The position numbers and the translations under genes were made by a program. Shown piece after piece: positions 1 through 5,453 of a stretch of DNA of 5,453 nucleotides. The DNA lies in contig JAAXIW010000189.1 in the NCBI GenBank assembly GCA_012270135.1, forward strand, positions 1-5,453. Direction: 5' to 3'. This DNA comes from Brevundimonas sp. GTDB lineage: Bacteria > Pseudomonadota > Alphaproteobacteria > Caulobacterales > Caulobacteraceae. The first letter of the stretch is position 1, and the number at the start of each line of letters is the position of its first letter. The notes under the pieces are model-generated. The model was not told where the DNA came from. It did no database searches and saw nothing but the letters and a program-made list of their open reading frames with translations.

Positions 1-278
1 GCGACCGCGCCGTCCAGCGACCACGGCGCCCGGCCCAGGGCCTCGGGATCGCCGTCGAAATAGGCGACAAGGGTGCGGCCGAGGGGCGCCGGCGCCAGGC
101 CGTCGGCCAGCGTCGCCGCCGGATACTCGCGCCGCATCGCCTTGATCAGCCCGTCGCCGAACGACAGCCCGCGCAGCACGCCGTCGTCGTCGCAAGCCAG
201 GGCCAGCGGACCGATCGGGCTGTCCATCCATGAGAGTGTCAGTCGCTTGGGCGCGGCCGCGGGCATGGAGATCGTCAT
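1..278 (-). CDS. ogt: Methylated-DNA--[protein]-cysteine S-methyltransferase (Ogt/MGMT type), N-terminal part only
   Basis: Ogt-type enzymes remove O6-alkyl groups from guanine (and O4-alkyl from thymine) by transferring them irreversibly to an active-site cysteine, in the cytoplasm. The 92 visible codons are the 5' end; the gene continues past the left edge. The protein starts MTISMPAAAPKRLTLSWMDS. The stretch MDSPIGPLALACDDDGVL (residues 18-35), then GLSFGDG (37-43), matches the typical 'SPIGPL.L..' opening of the ribonuclease-like N-terminal domain, and LVAYFDGD (70-77) matches the 'L..YF.G' helix before the catalytic domain. The catalytic PCHR motif lies outside the window, so activity cannot be judged. 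The start at 276-278 is supported by AGGA at 286-289 on the minus strand, 7 nt upstream; a second ATG at 264-266 is less likely. It is divergent from the channel gene. Family assignment is fairly firm; the choice between Ogt and the C-terminal half of an Ada-like protein favours Ogt because the start directly precedes this domain. Confidence 0.82.
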   Translation of the reverse strand, partial: MTISMPAAAPKRLTLSWMDSPIGPLALACDDDGVLRGLSFGDGLIKAMRREYPAATLADGLAPAPLGRTLVAYFDGDPEALGRAPWSLDGAV

Positions 279-388
279 GCCGACATCCTGCACCGTACGG
301 GCGCCCGGCGCTCGCGGTTTTCGGCTCCGGTCGCGACCGCCTGCATTCCGGTCGGAACCTTCACCGTGCCGGGCGCGCTCCTGTCCTG

Positions 389-1423
389 ATGTTCGGTGTG
401 ATGGATTTCGGCGACGACCCCCTGTTCCGCTTCGGCGGCGCCGCGGTCACGCTGGGCGGCATCGCAACGGGCGTGGTCATCTTCGTCGTCGCCTGGCTGT
501 TGTCCAAACTGGCCGGGCGGGCTCTGTCCCGGGTGCGCGAACGCTCCAGCCGCAGCGCCGGCGCCCTGTATCTGCTTGAGAAGCTGGCCAGCTACGGCCT
601 GATCGTATTCGGCGCCTTCGCGGGTCTGTCGGCGGCCGGCCTCAACCTGTCCTCGCTGGCGGTGTTCGCCGGCGCCATCGGCATCGGCGTCGGCCTCGGT
701 CTTCAGGGCGTGGTCAAGGAGTTCGTCTCCGGCCTGTTCCTGATCTTCGACCGGATGGTCTCGGTGGGCGACTATGTCGAGGTCGAGGGCGAGACGCGCG
801 GCGTCATCGCCGAGATCGGACCCCGCGCCACCCGTATCCGCAACAACGACAACATCAATGTCCTCGTCCCGAACTCCCGCCTGATCGAGGGCCAGGTCAT
901 CAACTGGACACTGAAGGGCGACACACGGCGCATCCACATCCCGTTTTCGGTTGCCTACGGCGCCGACCGCTCAAAGGTGCGCGAGGCGGTGCTGGAGGCG
1001 GCCCGGACCAGTCCGTTCACCCTGCCGGAAACGGAGACCCGGAAATGCCAGGTCTGGCTGGTGGGCTTCGGCGAAAGCGGTCTGGATTTCGAGCTGCTGG
1101 TCTGGCCGACCCGCGAGGCGGTCAAGCGACCTGCCGCCATGCACGCGGCCTATACCTGGGCCATCGCCGACGCCCTGGACGAGGCCGGGATCGAGATTCC
1201 CTTCCCCCAGACCGACCTGCGCATCCGCAGCGTATTCGGCCATGAGGGCGACGAGGCGCTGGAAACCCTCGGCTTGCGGCGCGGCCCGTTGAAGCCGGCG
1301 GCCCCGCCTGCGCCTCCGGCCGCCGACACCAAGCCCAGGGCGCCGCCGGTCAACGACGCCGCCGAAGACCTGATGACGCAGCGCGAGCCTCCCGAGCCCG
1401 AAGAGTCTGAACGGGACGACTAG
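389..1423 (+). CDS. MscS-family small-conductance mechanosensitive ion channel
   Basis: Inner-membrane channel that opens under membrane tension and releases solutes on hypo-osmotic shock. From the ATG at 389 it has 344 residues. Hydrophobic segments lie at about 18-38, 66-84 and 88-106. The third is the Gly/Ala-rich pore helix (AGAIGIGVGLGLQGVVKEF, residues 94-112), closely resembling the E. coli MscS TM3 pattern with the conserved LQG. The MscS beta-domain follows: DRMVSVGDYVEV (121-132), VLVPNSRLI (158-166) and INWT (171-174). The alpha/beta domain ends with the family signature GIEIPFPQTDLRI (267-279). E. coli MscS has 286 residues; this one adds a proline-rich, acidic tail (about 300-344). 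The reading frame is open back to an ATG at 230, but that would overlap the ogt 5' end and add an Arg-rich, non-family segment, so I chose 389. ATG 401 is an equal alternative. Neither has a good ribosome binding site. It stands alone, divergent from ogt and convergent with the receptor gene. Confidence 0.92.
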   Translation: MFGVMDFGDDPLFRFGGAAVTLGGIATGVVIFVVAWLLSKLAGRALSRVRERSSRSAGALYLLEKLASYGLIVFGAFAGLSAAGLNLSSLAVFAGAIGIGVGLGLQGVVKEFVSGLFLIFDRMVSVGDYVEVEGETRGVIAEIGPRATRIRNNDNINVLVPNSRLIEGQVINWTLKGDTRRIHIPFSVAYGADRSKVREAVLEAARTSPFTLPETETRKCQVWLVGFGESGLDFELLVWPTREAVKRPAAMHAAYTWAIADALDEAGIEIPFPQTDLRIRSVFGHEGDEALETLGLRRGPLKPAAPPAPPAADTKPRAPPVNDAAEDLMTQREPPEPEESERDD

Positions 1424-1499
1424 GACGACCGGGTCGGCATGCCGTCAGCCGAGAAGAAACCGGTCATCCCGGGGGTCTGGACAGCGTCAGTCGCTCACG

Positions 1500-1530
1500 A
1501 AAACGCCGCCTGACCGGGGTCAGGCGGCGT
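1500..1530 (-). terminator. Rho-independent terminator of the TonB-dependent receptor gene
   Basis: A perfect 12-bp inverted repeat (ACGCCGCCTGAC at 1503-1514, its complement at 1519-1530) encloses a 4-nt loop. Read on the minus strand, the hairpin is followed by TTTT (complement of 1500-1503) and begins 24 nt after the receptor stop codon at 1555-1557, as expected for an intrinsic terminator. On the plus strand no T-run follows (CACCGCACGG), so any effect on the converging channel transcript would come from the hairpin alone or from collision. The rest of the 1424-1554 gap shows only a 10-bp palindrome, CGGCATGCCG at 1435-1444, of no evident role. Confidence 0.8.
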
Positions 1531-1554
1531 CACCGCACGGCTTTGGTCGTTGGA

Positions 1555-4500
1555 TCAGAACGGCCGGTAGTTCAGGGAGACGAAGAAGCGACGGCCGAAC
1601 AGGTCGAAGTTGTCCGACGACGTATTCCCCAGCCACCTCGCCGGCTCCGCGTCGAAGGCGTTGACCACGCCGGCACGGACCAGAATGTCCTCGCGGGCGT
1701 TCCAGCGGACCGTGAAGTCGTGCTGCGAGAAGTCCCCGGTCTCAAGATACGCGAGCGTTTCGTAGCGGTCGAGGTTGCCGCCGCCGATCACGTCGATGTC
1801 CTCGATCTCCTGGCTCACCTGCCAGTCCCAGTCCCAGGTGAAGGACAGGGTGTCCATCGGGGCCCAGGTTACCGTCGACAGCCAGCGCACCCGCGGCATG
1901 CCGACCGTGTCCTCGAAATCGGTCGAGTCCGTCGGGTCGGTGATGTTGACGAAGTCGTGCTGCTCGATCAGCCAGTTGGCCCGGACGGAGTGGCTGAACT
2001 GGCCCCAGTTCCCCGGCAGGTCAAAATGATACCTGGCCGTGACGTCCACGCCCTTGGCCGTCAGCGCGGCGTAGTTGAGCGAACCCTGGATGAAGCTCGA
2101 GACCAGGAAGGTCGCGGGGTTCCGGGTGATGGTGGCGCAGGCTCCGACGTTGACCTGATCGCCGTTGACGCACTGGTTCGCCGCCGTCTGCGCGGTCACC
2201 GAGGCGATCGCGTCAGTGATCTCGATGTCGTAGTAGTCCGCGACGAACGAGAAGTTCGGGATCAGGTAGTCCGGGGTCCAGACACCGCCGATCGTGAAGC
2301 TCTCGGAGGTTTCCGGCTCGAGGAAGGGGTTGCCCCCCGCCAGGCCGGACACCGAACCGCTGCCGTAGTTGGGCAGGTAGGCGTCGGGGGCGGATGGATC
2401 GCTGAAGGTGAAAGACAGGCCCGCCGCGGAAGCCAGGGCGGCGCAGTTGGCGATCCGGTTGTTGGCGATGCTCCGGTCGGCCAGGTTGTTGATCACCGTG
2501 GCGCTGCAGGGGTCGACGAAACCGTTGGCGAAGGTTTGGCTGTACGGGTCGTTCGTCTCGGACAGGTTGGGCACCCGGATCGCGGTGGCCGTGGTGGCGC
2601 GGAACAGGAACTGATCCGAAGGCCGCCACTGGAACTGGGCGCTGTAGGTGTCCTGCTTGCCGACGTGCGAATAGTCGGACACCCGATAGGCGCCGCTGAT
2701 TTCGGACGAACCGAGCGCGGTGTCGGTGAACAGCGGAACCCGCAGCTCGCCGAAGAAGTCGTTCGTATCGTAGCTCGCCTCGATGAAATCGGGGCCGGAG
2801 TTCAGGAACAGGAAGCGTCCGGCCCGGTCCCGGTCACGGCCGACGCCGCTGGTGATCTCTTTCCGGTACTCATAGCCGAGAGCCGCGCCGATCGGGCCGG
2901 CGCCCCAGAAATCCCACAGATCGCCGGTGACGAAGGCCAGGAAGTCGTGCTGCTTGTTCTGGTCCGTCACCGTGATGGCGGCCTGAAGGTAGTTCAGCGC
3001 CTCCGGGCTGAAGCCGCCCTCGCCGAAGACCCGCACCGGAACGCAGTCGTTGATGACGTCGCCTTGACGGGAGTAGGTGGCGGCGGTGGCGCCGCTGCCG
3101 ACCACGGCGTCGGGAACCGAGATCCCCTGCGCCTGGAGCAACTGCACCCGGCAGACGATCTCGCCCGGCGTGCCGTTGACCTGGCCCGCGGCGTCGACCA
3201 CGGCGTCAGCGGCCGCCTGGTAGCGCACGATGTCGACGCCCAGCTCGCGGTTCGAGTTGTTCATCTCGCCGTAGGTGTAGCCGGCCTCCCAGCTGATGTT
3301 GCGGAAGAAGCCGAGATCGTCCGCGTCGCCCCGCAGGCCGACGACGTACCGCTGCAGATCGCGGTTGTTCAGCTGATTGCGCGCCGGCCCGTACAGCTTG
3401 TGCTGCGCCCGTCGGTCCAGAACGGTGCCCGTCTGGACGCCCGCCGAGTTGAAGACTTGGCGCATGTTCGTGTTGATCGCGTTGAACACGTTCGCGGGCA
3501 GGTAGGCGTTGTCGAGGCCGATCTCGAAGGCCGAAGTCGCCGTGATCGCTCCAACGGTGCCCGGCGCGAACGGCCTGATGTTGAAGTCGTGGAACACGCG
3601 CTGGCCGGCGTCGTAGGTCTCTTCCTCGACGTATTTGGCCTCGGCGAACAGGTCGATCCCCGGCGCGATCTCGAAGTTCAGGCCGGTCTGGAAGCGGTAG
3701 TTGGTGGATTCAGGCAGGCGGCTGGCCTGGCCCTGTTCGGTATTCAGCACCTGGCCTTCGCCGCCGTTGCTGACGTTGCGGGTGAAGCCGGTCTGCTGCC
3801 GGATCGAGCCGAAGGTGACCGGACGCGAGACGCCGTTGGAGTCATACAGATAGGCGTTGTCGGGCCGGTTGGTCGGGGCCAGCGAGAAGCAGTTGGCCGA
3901 GAAGCTGGTCGTCGGGCAGGTGGCGAAGTTGACGTCCGGATCGCTCGCGGGGCTGGGCCGCACGCCAGTGGCCAGAATGGTGACGCCGCCGAAATTGGTG
4001 CCGCGGATATAGGTGCGCAGCCCCGACACCAGGATCAGGTCGGGAACCCCGTCGTTCGGATTGGCGGCCGGGTCGAGGTCGTTGCCGAGAAGGCCCCAGG
4101 ACTCCCTGCGCCAGTCGACATCGGCGTCCAGCACCTCGTCGTTGCGCTGAAACTCGCCCGAAACATAGTAGTTCAGCCGGCCGTCCATGAGGTTCTGGCC
4201 CCACAGCACCGACAGGCGCTCGCTCAACTGATGGTCCTGGTTGACCTCGGCGACCGAGGCATCGATCTCCAGGCCGTCGAAATCCTTCTTCAGGATGAAG
4301 TTGACCACGCCGGACACGGCGTCGGCGCCGTAGACGGCCGCGTTGCCGCCGGTGATGACCTCGACGTTCTGGACCAGCAGCCGCGGAATGGTGTCGACGT
4401 CGACCGCCAGGGTGCCGGGGTTGGAGCCGACATGTCGCCGTCCGTCGACCAGGGTCAAGGTGCGCACCGAACCGAGCGCCCGCAGGCTGAGCAGCGACAG

Positions 4501-4821
4501 GCCGCCGTCGTTCAGGTTCGAGCCCGTCGTGTCTTCAGGCACGATCGAGGTCGACAGGGCGGGAATGTCCGCCAGGAAGTCGACGACGTTCGCCTCGCCC
4601 GACTGCTGCAGCTCTTCCTGTCCGATCTGGATCAAGGGGGTCGGCGCGGTGGTCGCGTCGCGCCGGATGCGCGAACCGGTGACGACCACATCCTCGACCT
4701 GGGCGGCCTGGCCGTCGTCCCCGGGGGAAGCGTCCTGCGCCTGGGCTCCGCCCGCCAGGGCCAGAACCGACAGACCGGCAAGAGCAGAACAGGTGCTCAT
4801 CAACATGGATTTGTTGCGCAA
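1555..4821 (-). CDS. TonB-dependent outer-membrane receptor, substrate unknown
   Basis: Outer-membrane transporter of 1088 residues that imports a ligand using energy passed on by TonB-ExbB-ExbD. A Sec signal peptide (MRNK, then hydrophobic 6-25) ends with a cleavage site after AQA (residue 28). The TonB-box-like segment VEDVVVTGSRI (42-52) is followed by a plug domain at about 58-180, with the conserved NAAVYGADAVSGVVNFILKK (160-179). The rest is a large beta-barrel ending NFDLFGRRFFVSLNYRPF, with a terminal aromatic residue as needed for BAM-dependent insertion. All eight cysteines of the mature protein form four close pairs: 302/311, 557/593, 772/793 and 884/895. Translation appears to start at TTG (4819-4821), since GAGGGGG at 4829-4835 (minus strand) lies 7 nt upstream; ATG codons at residues 6 and 8 are too far from it. 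No TonB, FecIR-type sigma/anti-sigma, hydrolase or ABC transporter gene adjoins it, so the substrate (siderophore, sugar, peptide or vitamin) cannot be inferred. There is no N-terminal signalling (STN) domain. Confidence 0.95.
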   Translation of the reverse strand: MRNKSMLMSTCSALAGLSVLALAGGAQAQDASPGDDGQAAQVEDVVVTGSRIRRDATTAPTPLIQIGQEELQQSGEANVVDFLADIPALSTSIVPEDTTGSNLNDGGLSLLSLRALGSVRTLTLVDGRRHVGSNPGTLAVDVDTIPRLLVQNVEVITGGNAAVYGADAVSGVVNFILKKDFDGLEIDASVAEVNQDHQLSERLSVLWGQNLMDGRLNYYVSGEFQRNDEVLDADVDWRRESWGLLGNDLDPAANPNDGVPDLILVSGLRTYIRGTNFGGVTILATGVRPSPASDPDVNFATCPTTSFSANCFSLAPTNRPDNAYLYDSNGVSRPVTFGSIRQQTGFTRNVSNGGEGQVLNTEQGQASRLPESTNYRFQTGLNFEIAPGIDLFAEAKYVEEETYDAGQRVFHDFNIRPFAPGTVGAITATSAFEIGLDNAYLPANVFNAINTNMRQVFNSAGVQTGTVLDRRAQHKLYGPARNQLNNRDLQRYVVGLRGDADDLGFFRNISWEAGYTYGEMNNSNRELGVDIVRYQAAADAVVDAAGQVNGTPGEIVCRVQLLQAQGISVPDAVVGSGATAATYSRQGDVINDCVPVRVFGEGGFSPEALNYLQAAITVTDQNKQHDFLAFVTGDLWDFWGAGPIGAALGYEYRKEITSGVGRDRDRAGRFLFLNSGPDFIEASYDTNDFFGELRVPLFTDTALGSSEISGAYRVSDYSHVGKQDTYSAQFQWRPSDQFLFRATTATAIRVPNLSETNDPYSQTFANGFVDPCSATVINNLADRSIANNRIANCAALASAAGLSFTFSDPSAPDAYLPNYGSGSVSGLAGGNPFLEPETSESFTIGGVWTPDYLIPNFSFVADYYDIEITDAIASVTAQTAANQCVNGDQVNVGACATITRNPATFLVSSFIQGSLNYAALTAKGVDVTARYHFDLPGNWGQFSHSVRANWLIEQHDFVNITDPTDSTDFEDTVGMPRVRWLSTVTWAPMDTLSFTWDWDWQVSQEIEDIDVIGGGNLDRYETLAYLETGDFSQHDFTVRWNAREDILVRAGVVNAFDAEPARWLGNTSSDNFDLFGRRFFVSLNYRPF

Positions 4822-4828
4822 TTAGGGA

Positions 4829-4835
4829 CCCCCTC
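4829..4835 (-). promoter_or_regulatory. Ribosome binding site deciding a TTG start for the receptor gene
   Basis: On the minus strand GAGGGGG is followed after 7 nt (TCCCTAA) by TTGCGCAAC. This spacing is right for TTG at 4821 but about 22 nt from the next ATG (4806), and there is no better Shine-Dalgarno sequence before either ATG. The residues gained (MRNKS) give the signal peptide its positively charged N-region, which an ATG 4806 start would lack. Both facts favour TTG. Confidence 0.75.
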
Positions 4836-4846
4836 AAGATTAGGGC

Positions 4847-4861
4847 CGCCCGATGCGGGCG
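4847..4861 (-). repeat. Short hairpin in the receptor mRNA leader
   Basis: A perfect 6-bp inverted repeat CGCCCG-ATG-CGGGCG lies 11 nt upstream of the receptor Shine-Dalgarno sequence on the minus strand. If the transcript starts near 4870 it would be a small 5' hairpin that could stabilise the mRNA. No poly-U tract follows, so it is not an attenuator by itself. Short GC-rich dyads are common in such DNA, so a function is uncertain. Confidence 0.4.
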
Positions 4862-4874
4862 AGCCAAGCGGGGC

Positions 4875-4902
4875 AGTAAATCTCAGGTCCAGGACGTTGC
4901 AA
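4875..4902 (-). promoter_or_regulatory. Candidate promoter of the TonB-dependent receptor gene
   Basis: Read on the minus strand, TTGCAA (4897-4902) is separated by 16 nt from TTTACT (4875-4880). Each hexamer matches 4 of 6 positions of the general TTGACA/TATAAT consensus. It would give a leader of about 50 nt containing the hairpin and the Shine-Dalgarno sequence. The match is modest and Caulobacterales housekeeping promoters differ from this consensus, so this is only a plausible location. Confidence 0.3.
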
Positions 4903-4907
4903 TGGAA

Positions 4908-4921
4908 AGTTGGTTACAACT
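4908..4921. repeat. Inverted repeat AGTTG-GTTA-CAACT, possible operator
   Basis: A perfect 5-bp dyad with a 4-nt spacer in the AT-rich island of the divergent region, directly upstream of the candidate receptor promoter. Related half-sites occur nearby: GTTGCAA at 4896-4902, and AAAGTTG at both 4906-4912 and 4944-4950, exactly 38 bp apart. The size and symmetry suit a dimeric transcription factor, but no regulator is encoded in the window and I cannot assign a family. Confidence 0.35.
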
Positions 4922-4934
4922 ATGTAATAGAAAC

Positions 4935-4958
4935 AGATGTGCCAAAGTTGACACATCT
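4935..4958. repeat. Inverted repeat AGATGTG-N10-CACATCT, possible operator
   Basis: Perfect 7-bp arms (4935-4941 and 4952-4958) flank a 10-nt spacer that contains the second AAAGTTG copy. The symmetry and AT-rich setting between two divergent genes suggest a protein-binding site more than an RNA terminator, because no T-run follows on either strand. It lies about 114-137 bp from the receptor start codon and 102-125 bp from the uvrB start codon, so it could serve either gene. Confidence 0.4.
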
Positions 4959-5022
4959 AGTCTTCGGCGCCGCAAAAATCGTGTCCCATTGGAGGCGGCC
5001 GCCGGGCGGCCCGGCGGGCTCA

Positions 5023-5052
5023 CTGGCGCTGAGGCTGCGGGCTCCCTACCTT
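5023..5052 (+). promoter_or_regulatory. Weak candidate promoter for uvrB
   Basis: CTGGCGC (5023-5029) and CCTACCTT (5045-5052) partly resemble the Caulobacter housekeeping elements TTGACGS and GCTANAWC, with a 15-nt spacer, slightly longer than usual. The -10-like element ends 7 nt before the ATG, which would place the transcript start at or next to the start codon and give a leaderless mRNA. That agrees with the lack of a Shine-Dalgarno sequence. The match is poor and this is inference. Confidence 0.25.
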
Positions 5053-5055
5053 GGC

Positions 5056-5070
5056 GTTCATGGCCCGTTC
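5056..5070 (+). promoter_or_regulatory. Putative LexA (SOS) box overlapping the uvrB start codon
   Basis: GTTC-ATGGCCC-GTTC is an exact match to the alphaproteobacterial LexA operator GTTC-N7-GTTC. Its spacer contains the uvrB ATG (5060-5062). LexA bound here would block initiation or early elongation by RNA polymerase, and cleavage of LexA after DNA damage would relieve it. uvrB is a classical LexA target in E. coli, so function and position agree. Only eight bases are fixed, and half of them lie in coding sequence, so chance is not excluded. Confidence 0.55.
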
Positions 5071-5453
5071 CCCCAGCAAGTCCGGCAAGCCCGTCCATCT
5101 GCCCGGCCAGTCCGCCGGCCTCGCCGAGACCCCGGCGAAATTCCTCCATGACCCCGCCGCCGCGACCCGGGGCATGCCGATGTTCGCCCCGGTCGCGGGC
5201 CCGCGCCTGACCCCGGAGGAAGCCCCCGGCGCGCCGTCCGACTGGACCCCGCACCGCCCCGAGCGGCCGGCGGACCGCAAGCACATTCCCTTCCGGCTGG
5301 ACACGAAATACACCCCCGCCGGCGACCAGCCCTCGGCCATCGCCGAGCTGGTGGAGACCGCGAAGGCCGGCGAGCGCGACCAGGTGCTGCTCGGCGTCAC
5401 CGGCTCGGGCAAGACCTTCACCATGGCCAAGGTCATCGAGCAGACCCAGCGCC
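5060..5453 (+). CDS. uvrB: UvrABC system protein B (excinuclease subunit UvrB), N-terminal part only
   Basis: UvrB is the ATP-dependent damage-verifying subunit of nucleotide excision repair: UvrA loads it at lesions and it then recruits UvrC for incision. The 131 visible codons run off the right edge. PFRLDTKYTPAGDQPSAIAEL (residues 77-97) matches the E. coli UvrB N-terminus (about residue 4 onward, 'PFKLNSAFKPSGDQPEAI'), and LLGVTGSGKTFTMAKVIE (110-127) contains the Walker A motif GVTGSGKTFT. The ATG at 5060 begins an extra segment of about 75 residues ahead of the conserved core, rich in Pro and Ala (MARSPSKSGKPVHLPGQSAG...). The only other in-frame ATGs before the core, at residues 39 and 41, would still leave an extension. 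No clear Shine-Dalgarno sequence precedes ATG 5060. The beta-hairpin, helicase motifs and UvrC-binding C-terminus are not in view. It is divergent from the receptor gene, and a LexA-type site overlaps its start. Confidence 0.95.
   Translation, partial: MARSPSKSGKPVHLPGQSAGLAETPAKFLHDPAAATRGMPMFAPVAGPRLTPEEAPGAPSDWTPHRPERPADRKHIPFRLDTKYTPAGDQPSAIAELVETAKAGERDQVLLGVTGSGKTFTMAKVIEQTQR

Noticed and set aside
73..579. A 168-codon plus-strand open frame covering ogt antisense and the start of MscS.
   Set aside because: It is Arg/Pro/Ser-rich low-complexity sequence that contradicts two recognisable genes in other frames.
275..937. A 220-codon minus-strand open frame opposite the MscS gene.
   Set aside because: It is Asp/Gly/Gln-rich without domains and lies antisense to conserved MscS sequence; it is a shadow frame.
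4948..4979. TTGACA at 4948-4953 on the plus strand as the -35 element of a uvrB promoter.
   Set aside because: There is no acceptable -10 element at normal spacing (the sequence 17 nt on is CGCAAA), and the hexamer is explained equally well by the dyad that contains it.
4999..5019. A GC-rich self-complementary stretch between the receptor and uvrB that could be a terminator.
   Set aside because: No T-run follows on either strand and no gene ends nearby; it is ordinary GC-rich intergenic sequence.
1543..5151. A 1202-codon open frame on the plus strand, antisense to the whole receptor gene and continuing across the divergent region.
   Set aside because: The translation is rich in Val, Arg, Asp, Gly and Gln with no recognisable domain, and it mirrors the codon pattern of the receptor gene. 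Long antisense open frames are common in GC-rich coding DNA. The receptor frame has a signal peptide, plug and barrel and is clearly the real gene.
5020..5436. A 138-codon minus-strand open frame opposite uvrB.
   Set aside because: It is antisense to the unmistakable UvrB Walker A region and has no family features.
1..5453. A DNA-repair island, given ogt and uvrB at either end.
   Set aside because: The two genes are separated by an unrelated channel and a receptor on alternating strands, with no shared operon or shared regulatory site visible; proximity looks coincidental.

Overview
The base composition, gene content and site types suggest an alphaproteobacterium of the Caulobacterales (Brevundimonas, Caulobacter or Phenylobacterium type). 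The DNA is very GC-rich, the outer-membrane receptor belongs to the large TonB-dependent class common in that order, the UvrB carries a long N-terminal extension, and the single match to a LexA box has the alphaproteobacterial form GTTC-N7-GTTC. The taxonomic call is inference; the window holds no rRNA or other marker that would settle it.

Layout from left to right. Positions 1-278 (minus strand) hold the 5' part of a gene for an Ogt-type methylated-DNA-protein cysteine methyltransferase, cut off by the window edge. After a 110-bp divergent gap comes an MscS-family mechanosensitive channel gene at 389-1423 (plus strand). It converges on a large TonB-dependent receptor gene at 1555-4821 (minus strand), and the 131-bp gap between their stops contains a strong hairpin terminator. 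A 238-bp divergent region (4822-5059) then separates the receptor from uvrB, which starts at 5060 on the plus strand and runs off the right edge just after its Walker A motif. There is no tRNA, rRNA, insertion sequence, phage gene or CRISPR array.

The four genes do not look like one pathway and cannot form one operon, since their strands alternate (-, +, -, +). Two are DNA repair genes (direct alkylation reversal and nucleotide excision repair), one protects against hypo-osmotic shock, and one imports an unknown nutrient through the outer membrane. The most informative regulatory region is 4822-5070. It has a TTG-start receptor gene with a clear Shine-Dalgarno sequence, an AT-rich island with inverted and direct repeats, and a perfect LexA-type half-site pair lying across the uvrB start codon.

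I see no convincing undescribed system. The window looks like ordinary chromosomal core DNA, and the points worth checking concern regulation and small protein features.
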